A DNA stretch of 64,000 nt. Origin: Nonomuraea ceibae. Its GTDB lineage: Bacteria; Actinomycetota; Actinomycetes; Streptosporangiales; Streptosporangiaceae. The DNA is taken from the NCBI RefSeq assembly GCF_019396325.1, contig NZ_JAHKRO010000003.1, forward strand, positions 1 through 64,000, given 5' to 3'. Position 1 is the stretch's first letter, and every line of letters begins with the position of its first letter. The notes beneath the pieces are model-generated. The model ran no database searches, was not told the DNA's origin, and was given only the letters and a program-made list of their open reading frames with translations. Position numbers and translations under genes: made by a program. Shown piece after piece: positions 58,032 to 64,000 of this stretch.

Positions 58032-61000
58032 ATGGTCGATAGTCCGAGCGGGATCCGGCCGGAACCGGTGGCGGTGGTCGGGATCGGTTGCCGCTTCCCC
58101 GGCGACGCCGGCTCACCTGACGCGTTCTGGGACCTGCTGTGCGACGGCCGCAACACCACCCGGCCGCTGCCCGCCGAACGCTGGCTCCCGTACGAGAACC
58201 GCAGCCCCGAGGACGCCGCCGCGCTGCGCGACGCCGTGCGCCACGGCAGTTTCCTGAGCGACGTCGAGGGCTTCGACGCCGAGTTCTTCGGGCTGTCGCC
58301 GCGCGAGGCCGAGCTGATGGACCCGCAGCAGCGGATCCTCATGGAGACCGCGTGGGAGGCGCTCGAACACGCCGGCCTGCCCCCGCACGAGCTGGCCGGC
58401 ACCGACGCCGGGGTGTTCGTCGGCGTGTGCACCGCCGACTACGGCAGCCGCCTGCTGGAGGACCTGCCCCAGATCGAGGCGTGGACCGGCATCGGCGCCG
58501 CGACCTGCGCCGTCGCCAACCGCATCTCCTACTCCCTCGACCTGCGCGGGCCCAGCATGGCCGTCGACACCGCCTGCTCGGCGTCGCTGGTCGCGCTCCA
58601 CCTGGCCGCGCAGAGCCTGCGGCTCGGCGAGAGCGACGTCGCCCTGGCCGGCGGCGTCAACCTGCTCGTCACCCCCGGCCAGACCCTCACGCTCGGCACC
58701 GCCGGAGCCCTGGCCCCCGACGGCCGGTCCAAGTCGTTCGACGCCGCCGCCGACGGCTACGGGCGCGGCGAGGGCTGCGGCGTCGTCGTGCTCAAACGGC
58801 TGTCCGACGCCCGCCGCGACGGCGACCGCGTCCTCGCGCTCGTCATCGGCAGCGCCGTCAACCAGGACGGGCACACCAACGGCATCATGGCGCCGTGCGG
58901 CGAGGCCCAGGAACACGTGATGACCAGGGCGCTGCGCCAGGCACGCGTCTCGCCCGCCACGGTCGGCTACGTCGAGGCGCACGGCACCGGCACCCGCCTC
59001 GGCGACCCGCTGGAGGCCGGCGCCCTCGCCGCCGTCTACGGCACCGGCCGCGCGCCCGGCGACCCGTGCCTCATCGGCTCGGTCAAGTCCAACATCGGCC
59101 ACCTCGAAGGCGCCGCCGGCATCGCCGGGATCATCAAGGCGGTGCTCGCCCTCCACCGCGGCGAGATCCCGCCGACCGTCCTGACCACCCCGAACCCGGC
59201 CATCGACTGGGACAGCTCCGGGCTCAGCGTCGTCACCGAACGGACGGCCTGGCCCGAGAGCGACCACCCCCGCCGGGCGGGCGTCTCCAGCTTCGGCTAC
59301 GGCGGCACGGTCGCGCACATCCTCCTCGAACAGGCCCCTGCGGAAGCGGCCAAGCCGCCGGCGGGCGAGCCGGCCGCGGCGCGGCAGGGGGAGCCGTCCG
59401 GGGCGCGCCTGTTCCCGGTGTCGGCCGCCTCAGAGGCGGCGCTGCGCCAGTACGCGGGCACGCTCGCCGAACAGCTCAAGCGCCTCGACCTCGCCTCGGC
59501 CGGGCACACGCTCGCCCTGCGGCGCACCCACCTCGGCCGCCGAGCCGTCGTCATCGGCGCCGGCCACGACGAGGTGACCACCGGCCTGCGCAGGCTCGCC
59601 GACGACCTGCCGTCCGAATCCGTCCTCACCGGCGACGTGCTGCCCGACCTGGGCCCCGGCCCCGTCTGGGTGTTCTCCGGACAGGGGTGCCAGTGGCGCG
59701 GCATGGGCCGCGACCTGCTCGCCGAACCCGAGTTCGCCGCCGTCGTCGACGAGATCGAGCCGATCTTCGCCGAGGAGATCGGCTTCTCCCCCCGGCAGGT
59801 CCTCACCGAGGGCGCCCTGGACGGCATCGACCGCGTCCAGACCATGATCTTCGTCATGCAGCTGGGACTCGCCCGGCTCTGGAACGCGCACGGCGTGCGG
59901 CCGACGGCCGTCATCGGCCACTCCGTCGGCGAGATCGCGGCGGCCGTGACAGCCGGCGCGATGAGCGTCGCCGACGGCGCGCGCCTGATCTGCCGCCGCT
60001 CCCGGCTGCTGCGCCAGGCCGAGGGCAAGGGGGCCATGGTGATGGCCGGCCTGCCGTTCGAGGAGGCGGCCGAGCGGCTCGCCGGCCGTACCGACCTGGT
60101 CGCCGCCATCGCCTCCGCGCCCGGCTCCACCGTGCTGTCCGGCGACGTCGCCGCCGTCGAGGCGGTCCTGAACGAGTGGCCCGCCGAAGGCATCGTGGTC
60201 CGCCGGGTCGCCTCCGACGTGGCCTTCCACAGCCCCCAGATGGAACCGCTGGCCGTCGAGCTCGCGGCCTCGCTGGCCGGCCTCCCGTTCGGTGCGCCCC
60301 GCATCCCCATGTACACCACCGCGCTGCCCGACCCCAGGTCGACGCCCGTCCTGGACAGCGCCTACTGGGCGGTCAACCTCCGCGACCCGGTACGCCTCGC
60401 CGCCGCCACGACGGCCGCCGCGCAGGACGGCTACCGGGCGTTCCTGGAGATCTCCCCGCATCCCGTGGTCGCCCACTCCGTCACCGAGACGCTGGAGGAG
60501 GCCGGGTTCGAGGACGTCTTCGTCGGCACGACGCTCCGCCGCAACCAGCCCGAACAGGCGACGTTCCTGACCGCGCTGGGCCTGGCGCACTGCCACGGCA
60601 TCGACGTGGACTGGCGGCGACTGCAGCCCGGCGGCGGCCTGGCCGACCTGCCGCCCTACGCCTGGCAGCACCGCCGCCACTGGCGCGACGCCTCCGGCGG
60701 CGACGACAACCGCGGCCACGACGTACGCTCCCACACCCTGCTCGGCGCCGGCACGACCCTCGCGGGCAGCGCGACACGCCTGTGGCGCACCAGCCTGGAG
60801 GACGCGAACCGCCCCTACCCGGGCAGCCACGCCGTCAGCGGCATCGAGATCGTGCCTGCCGCGGTCCTGGTGAACACATTCCTGGAGGCGGCAGGTACGG
60901 GAGCGGCCGGTACGGGGGCGGCCGGTACGGGGGCGGCCGGTTCGGGGGAGGGCGCTTCGCCGCCCGTACTCTCCGACGTGGAGATGATGCACCCCCTGAT

Positions 61001-61949
61001 GACCGCCGAACGCCGGCAGATCCAGGTCGTCCACGAGCCTCCCGCGATCCGGCTCGCCGCCCGCACGCCCGCCACCCCCGGCGAACCCGAACCCACCTGG
61101 CTCGTCCACGTCACCGCGTCGACGACCACCGCGTCGACGGCTGCCGCGTCGACGACCACCGCGTCGACGGCCGCCGATTCGACCGGCGCGGCCACCCGGG
61201 CCCCGGACGGCGCACTGCCCGACGCGGACGCGGCCGGACTCACCCCGATCGACCCCGGCTTCGTCCACGCCCGGCTGGCCGCCGTCGGCGTCCCCACCAC
61301 GGGCTTCGACTGGACGATCGAGACCCTTCTGGGCCGTGACGGCGCCCTCCGCGCGACCGTCCACACCCCGCACCCCGCCGACACGCCCCCCACCTGGGCG
61401 CCGGCGCTCGACGCGGTGATGTCCGTGGCCCCCTGCGTGTTCCCCGGCGACCCGGTGCTGCGCATGGTCGTGCACATCGACGAGGTGGCGCTGACCGGCG
61501 CCCCGCCGGACACCGTCATCATCGACGCCGCCGTGGACCCGGCAGCCGACGACACGGTCCTCGCGCTCCTGGCCGACGCCGACGGTCACGTGATCGGCCA
61601 CCTGACCGGCCTGCGCTACCCGGTCATCGACGCACCCGTGGCGGCCGAGGACGACCTCCAGGAGCCCGCGGAATCGCTCGCCGGGCTGTCACCGGAGAAG
61701 CTGCGCGCGTACGTCCTCGACGAGACCCGCGCGGAGATCGCGTCGGTGATGCGGCTCGCCCCGGCGGACCTGGCGATCCGCCGCCCCCTCGTCGAGCAGG
61801 GGCTCGACTCGGTGATGACCGTCATGGTCAGGCGCCGCCTGGACAAGCGCTTCGGCTGCCGCCTCCCCGCGACCCTGCTGTGGCAGCAACCCACCATCTC
61901 CGCCATCGCCGACCACCTGACCACCCTGCTCACCCCCGCCCAGGACTGA
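58032..61949 (+). CDS. Iterative type I PKS, KS-AT-DH/TH-ACP (orsellinate/6-MSA-like)
   Basis: A 1305-residue synthase. KS (1-430): Cys182 in [44 protein letters not shown] (about 535-850): Ser631 in GHSVGEI and the selectivity motif VAFH, near the malonyl HAFH. DH-like product template domain (about 895-1190): His933 in [10 protein letters not shown] and Asp1127 in PALDAVM. ACP: Ser1260 in GLDSVMTV. There is no ketoreductase, as in the orsellinic-acid synthases AviM and CalO5 (about 1270 aa). Two 15-bp repeat tracts enlarge DH loops. ATG 58032 has GAAGGG upstream. Confidence 0.9.
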   Translation: MVDSPSGIRPEPVAVVGIGCRFPGDAGSPDAFWDLLCDGRNTTRPLPAERWLPYENRSPEDAAALRDAVRHGSFLSDVEGFDAEFFGLSPREAELMDPQQRILMETAWEALEHAGLPPHELAGTDAGVFVGVCTADYGSRLLEDLPQIEAWTGIGAATCAVANRISYSLDLRGPSMAVDTACSASLVALHLAAQSLRLGESDVALAGGVNLLVTPGQTLTLGTAGALAPDGRSKSFDAAADGYGRGEGCGVVVLKRLSDARRDGDRVLALVIGSAVNQDGHTNGIMAPCGEAQEHVMTRALRQARVSPATVGYVEAHGTGTRLGDPLEAGALAAVYGTGRAPGDPCLIGSVKSNIGHLEGAAGIAGIIKAVLALHRGEIPPTVLTTPNPAIDWDSSGLSVVTERTAWPESDHPRRAGVSSFGYGGTVAHILLEQAPAEAAKPPAGEPAAARQGEPSGARLFPVSAASEAALRQYAGTLAEQLKRLDLASAGHTLALRRTHLGRRAVVIGAGHDEVTTGLRRLADDLPSESVLTGDVLPDLGPGPVWVFSGQGCQWRGMGRDLLAEPEFAAVVDEIEPIFAEEIGFSPRQVLTEGALDGIDRVQTMIFVMQLGLARLWNAHGVRPTAVIGHSVGEIAAAVTAGAMSVADGARLICRRSRLLRQAEGKGAMVMAGLPFEEAAERLAGRTDLVAAIASAPGSTVLSGDVAAVEAVLNEWPAEGIVVRRVASDVAFHSPQMEPLAVELAASLAGLPFGAPRIPMYTTALPDPRSTPVLDSAYWAVNLRDPVRLAAATTAAAQDGYRAFLEISPHPVVAHSVTETLEEAGFEDVFVGTTLRRNQPEQATFLTALGLAHCHGIDVDWRRLQPGGGLADLPPYAWQHRRHWRDASGGDDNRGHDVRSHTLLGAGTTLAGSATRLWRTSLEDANRPYPGSHAVSGIEIVPAAVLVNTFLEAAGTGAAGTGAAGTGAAGSGEGASPPVLSDVEMMHPLMTAERRQIQVVHEPPAIRLAARTPATPGEPEPTWLVHVTASTTTASTAAASTTTASTAADSTGAATRAPDGALPDADAAGLTPIDPGFVHARLAAVGVPTTGFDWTIETLLGRDGALRATVHTPHPADTPPTWAPALDAVMSVAPCVFPGDPVLRMVVHIDEVALTGAPPDTVIIDAAVDPAADDTVLALLADADGHVIGHLTGLRYPVIDAPVAAEDDLQEPAESLAGLSPEKLRAYVLDETRAEIASVMRLAPADLAIRRPLVEQGLDSVMTVMVRRRLDKRFGCRLPATLLWQQPTISAIADHLTTLLTPAQD
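60894..60953 (+). repeat. 15-bp tandem repeat x4 inside the PKS DH domain
   Basis: Four units of GGTACGGGNGCGGCC, the last degenerate, encode a GTGAA-type repeat at residues 955-974, between the first helix and later strands of the dehydratase. The flanking frame is kept since 15 is a multiple of three. Confidence 0.8.
61113..61187 (+). repeat. 15-bp tandem repeat x5 inside the PKS DH domain
   Basis: Five units based on RCCGCGTCGACGRCC, each with a SalI site except the last, encode a TASTT/AASTT repeat at residues 1028-1052. It also lies in the DH region and stays in frame. Confidence 0.8.
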
Positions 61950-61954
61950 CCCGC

Positions 61955-61980
61955 CCGGCCGGCGCACCCGCGTCGGCCGG
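61955..61980 (+). terminator. Terminator after the PKS gene
   Basis: An 11-bp stem (CCGGCCGGCGC with GCGTCGGCCGG, one wobble) has the loop ACCC and begins 5 bases after the PKS stop. It ends the polyketide operon. Confidence 0.8.
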
Positions 61981-62037
61981 CCCCGGATCGTCAGCTCACC
62001 CCGGGCGAAGGTCATGCCGTCGTGCCCTCGCCCGAAA

Positions 62038-62745
62038 TCAGCCGGCCGAGCCAGGGGAGAGCGGACCGTACCGCAAGTACGAATAAAGGGCATCGGTCGG
62101 CAACGCAGCCCAATTACCCGGATAAATCTCCCCATGCTCCGGTTCAGAGCAGCAGGTGATGTAATGCGTCATGAACCGATGAATCTGAACCGGCGTACGA
62201 ATCTCCACGGCATTCGGAGGAATCTGCAATTCTTGGAACGTGTGCCCCGAGTATGAGTATGCGAGCCGCCGATCACGCGAACGCGCCTCGTTGGCCGTAC
62301 GCGCGTTCCACACGCTGACCCGCAGGGACAGCGAATCCACCAGCCACAACTCGTAGTCGTCGCGATGATCGGCGAGGTGGGTGATGTAGCGGCCCATGAC
62401 GGTCCGCGCGACCACCTCGGCCCGCTCGGCGAACGTGATCCCGTCGGAGTGCTCGCTGGGCGCCGGGTGCCAGCCCTTGGCATGCTGGTCGGTGTATTCG
62501 ACCAGGTAGACGAACTCGTCGGCGATCTCGGGTGCGCCCGACTCGTCGAGTTGATCGGCCGCCATCGCCGAGAGCCGAGCCCAGTCAGCGATGCCCGCAT
62601 ACAGCGTCGCCTGCTGCCTGGACGGCGGAACCCCGTCCTGGGGGGTGGTCTCGTCCAGGTTCGGCATGTTGAGCAGGGCCGCGACCTGGTGGAGCCGGCG
62701 AGGGGGAACCAGACGGTCCCGCGCTTCGGTGAGATCGTTCGTCAC
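62038..62745 (-). CDS. Hypothetical protein, 235 aa
   Basis: I do not recognise its family. The protein has a helical first half (LVPPRRLHQVAALLNMPNLD, ADWARLSAMAADQLDESGAP), an aromatic middle (YLVEYTDQHAKGWHPAPSEH) and YELWLVDSLSLRVSVWNART near residue 130, followed by YSYSGHTFQELQIPPNAVEI. It lacks any membrane segment. The start is a GTG with GAAGG just upstream. It is convergent with the PKS and divergent from the damage-type promoter region. Codon use is slightly less biased than the neighbours. Confidence 0.6.
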   Translation of the reverse strand: MTNDLTEARDRLVPPRRLHQVAALLNMPNLDETTPQDGVPPSRQQATLYAGIADWARLSAMAADQLDESGAPEIADEFVYLVEYTDQHAKGWHPAPSEHSDGITFAERAEVVARTVMGRYITHLADHRDDYELWLVDSLSLRVSVWNARTANEARSRDRRLAYSYSGHTFQELQIPPNAVEIRTPVQIHRFMTHYITCCSEPEHGEIYPGNWAALPTDALYSYLRYGPLSPGSAG

Positions 62746-62902
62746 GGCCTTCAGTGTGGCGTGGCACCCAATGGCGAGTCATAGGAAAGCCCAAAAGATC
62801 TTCCTAGCGCGCTTCCCCGTAGGCCGAATGCGGGCTTCAGGGCCCTATTTATCCAGAAATATCCGGACAGTAGCCGGGCGCACGAATGGCACTGGCACGA
62901 AA

Positions 62903-62925
62903 TTGTCGGTGGGGCGGCCTAGCGT
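62903..62925 (+). promoter_or_regulatory. RecA-independent DNA-damage (PafBC-type) promoter
   Basis: TTGTCGGTG at 62903-62911, then 8 bases, then TAGCGT at 62920-62925. This matches the consensus TTGTCGGTG-N8-TAnnnT of the mycobacterial RecA-ND/PafBC damage promoters at every defined position. The predicted transcript starts at about 62932, next to the ATG of a leaderless ORF. Confidence 0.75.
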
Positions 62926-62932
62926 CCTCGGC

Positions 62933-63004
62933 ATGACCACACCGAGCAGCCGACCCCCCATGTCCGCTTTAGCGCGGAACGTCATCGACGGATGGCGAAG
63001 CTAA
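62933..63004 (+). CDS. Leaderless 23-aa ORF under the damage promoter
   Basis: ATG 62933 is 7 bases past the -10 box, as in leaderless mRNAs. The peptide reads MTTPSSRPPMSALARNVIDG then WRS and ends in TAA. It has no known family. It may be a leader that controls the downstream Nudix gene or a real damage-induced peptide. The rest of the gap 62746-63052 shows no other ORF. Confidence 0.4.
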   Translation: MTTPSSRPPMSALARNVIDGWRS

Positions 63005-63016
63005 CCACCGCGCTAC

Positions 63017-63037
63017 TTTTTGTCAGATTGACAAAAA
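63017..63037. promoter_or_regulatory. Perfect 21-bp palindrome before the Nudix-HTH gene
   Basis: TTTTTGTCA and TGACAAAAA flank GAT, 15 bases before ATG 63053. The A/T-rich island contrasts with the surrounding GC. It has the form of an autoregulatory operator for the NrtR-like product, and it also lies in the leader of any mRNA from the damage promoter. Confidence 0.75.
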
Positions 63038-63052
63038 CGTACAGTCGGCCCC

Positions 63053-63787
63053 ATGAGCGACGACGCATGGGAGCCGCCGGCCATCTTGCTCGCCGTTGAC
63101 CTGGTGATCCTTACCTTGCGAGAAGCGCGTCTGCACGTGCTGCTCGTCGAGCGCGGCATCGAGCCGTACAAGGGCGCCCAGGCCCTGCCGGGCGGATTCC
63201 TTCAGCACTCACAAGAAAGCCTCGTCGCCGCGGCTCATCGCGAGCTCGCGGAGGAGGCCGACCTGGATGTGGAGACGCTTTGCCTGGAACAGCTCGGTGT
63301 CTACGACGATCCCGGCCGCGACCCCCGCGGCCGGGTGGTGAGCGTCGCCTTCCTGGCCATCGCCCCGAGGCTGCCCGAGCCGACCGCCGGGACCGACGCC
63401 GCCGACGCCGGATGGCAGCCCACAGACCGCGTGCTCTCCGGCGAGCTGAACCTCGCCTTCGACCACCGGCGCATCGTCACCGACGGCGTCGAGCGCGCCC
63501 GGGCCAAGCTCGAACACTCCGCACTCGCCACGGCTTTCGTCGGTCCGACGTTCACGATCACCGACCTCCAGGACGTGTACGAGGCGGTCTGGGGGATGCC
63601 CCTCGACCCCCGGAACTTCTACCGAAAGATCAAGAAAACTGATGGCTTCATCGTCCCGGCCGGTTCGGCACGCAAGGCCGCGACCGGCCGACCCGCCCGG
63701 CTGTTCAGAGCCGGGCCTCGTGAGGCGCTCTACCCCCCGATGATCCGTCCCGCCGATCCGCCGAACGGAAAGGAGCAGGCGCAGTGA
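63053..63787 (+). CDS. NrtR-like Nudix-domain transcriptional regulator
   Basis: A 244-residue protein. Residues 10-150 form a Nudix domain (LLAVDLVILTLREARLHVLL, LPGGFLQHSQESLVAAAHRE, AEEADL). The Nudix box has all its acidic residues but one extra residue between the first Gly and Glu. A winged-HTH follows (FTITDLQDVYEAVWGMPLDP, NFYRKIKKTDGF). This is the NrtR design, where ADP-ribose or NAD derivatives control DNA binding. The C-terminal 35 residues are an extra tail. It overlaps the next gene (GTGA). Confidence 0.85.
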   Translation: MSDDAWEPPAILLAVDLVILTLREARLHVLLVERGIEPYKGAQALPGGFLQHSQESLVAAAHRELAEEADLDVETLCLEQLGVYDDPGRDPRGRVVSVAFLAIAPRLPEPTAGTDAADAGWQPTDRVLSGELNLAFDHRRIVTDGVERARAKLEHSALATAFVGPTFTITDLQDVYEAVWGMPLDPRNFYRKIKKTDGFIVPAGSARKAATGRPARLFRAGPREALYPPMIRPADPPNGKEQAQ

Positions 63788-64000
63788 GCCCAGTCGTGAT
63801 CCTCACCGCCCTAGACCTGGAATACCAGGCGATCAAAGAGAAGCTGACCGGCCTACGCCTGCACCGGCACCCGCAAGGCACCCTGTTCGAGGTGGGCCGC
63901 CTGGCGAACCGGCGAGGTCGCGTCGCCCTCGCGCACGTCGGCAAGGGCAACCATTCGGCCGCGGTGCTGGCCGAACGCGCCATCGCCGAGTTCCGGCCGG
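63784..64000 (+). CDS. Nucleoside phosphorylase/MTAN-like protein (N-terminal part)
   Basis: The gene runs past the window end; 72 residues are seen: VVILTALDLEYQAIKEKLTG, then HPQGTLFEVGRLANRRGRVA and LAHVGKGNHSAAVLAERAIA. This is the beginning of a PNP_UDP_1 domain, in the form found in actinomycete conflict proteins where it is fused to NACHT, TIR or protease domains. GTG 63784 overlaps the Nudix stop, so the two are coupled. What follows beyond the end decides whether it is a stand-alone enzyme or a large effector protein. Confidence 0.75.
   Translation, partial: MSPVVILTALDLEYQAIKEKLTGLRLHRHPQGTLFEVGRLANRRGRVALAHVGKGNHSAAVLAERAIAEFRP

Noticed and set aside
60894..61187. CRISPR-like array
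   Set aside because: The units are 15 bp, contiguous and coding; there are no spacers.
58139..61339. A 1066-codon plus-strand frame in another phase of the PKS
   Set aside because: It is an Arg/Pro-rich out-of-phase read of the PKS gene.
1..64000. tRNA, rRNA, insertion sequences, integrase or attachment sites
   Set aside because: I looked for these on both strands by eye and saw no transposase or integrase motifs, no long terminal repeats and no tRNA-like cloverleaf; short or divergent ones could be missed.

Overview
The window is typical high-GC actinomycete DNA: very GC-rich, with frequent GTG starts, many 4-base ATGA/GTGA stop-start overlaps, mycothiol-era regulator families (TetR, WYL, XRE-cupin, ECF41) and long spurious open frames opposite real genes. 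The mixture of families suggests a Streptosporangiaceae-type organism (for example Nonomuraea), but that is inference. No tRNA, rRNA, CRISPR array, transposase or integrase was seen.

Layout. 1-1784: end of a NarL-type sensor kinase, an AbrB-like regulator preceded by 9-bp tandem repeats, and a coupled alpha/beta hydrolase. 1781-8274: small secreted proteins, an SDR, a TetR/MFS divergent pair with a clear 24-bp operator, and a DUF4132-related helical protein with a coupled zinc-ribbon peptide. 8392-20345: regulator-target pairs (TetR with DoxX-glyoxalase and twin operators; XRE-cupin with a Cmx-like exporter; WYL with a VOC protein; LysR with an MBL hydrolase and an ATAC-N7-GTAT box), then a RibD-like reductase and an ABC-2 transporter. 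20532-24361: a heterodimeric ABC exporter with one degenerate ATP site. 25438-31421: a divergent trio of membrane-anchored proteins carrying solute-binding and VWA domains but no permease. 31474-44652: membrane proteins, ThuA, a Tat-exported family 8 polysaccharide lyase, acyl-CoA dehydrogenase-like, YCII and ECF41 sigma genes, and a large STAND-like P-loop protein with repeats.

44677-50873: a complete tripartite tricarboxylate transporter (tctCBA) divergent from its two-component system, with a 30-bp-phased direct repeat between them, plus a TAXI-type lipoprotein. 51434-53181: an rtcB-prfH RNA/ribosome repair operon. 53859-55187: a secreted esterase with a CBM2. 55628-61949: a compact aromatic-polyketide cassette (ketosynthase-III-like acyltransferase, discrete ACP, second ketosynthase-III-like acyltransferase, and an iterative KS-AT-DH-ACP PKS) arranged like the ChlB3/ChlB2/ChlB6/ChlB1 set of chlorothricin biosynthesis but without any sugar or macrolide genes in view.

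62933-64000: a stretch with a consensus RecA-independent (PafBC-type) DNA-damage promoter, a leaderless 23-codon ORF, a perfect 21-bp palindrome, an NrtR-like Nudix-HTH gene and a translationally coupled nucleoside-phosphorylase-like gene that runs off the end. The most attractive candidates for undescribed biology are this damage/nucleotide cassette, the solute-binding/VWA trio, and the acceptor-less aromatic acyl-transfer cassette.
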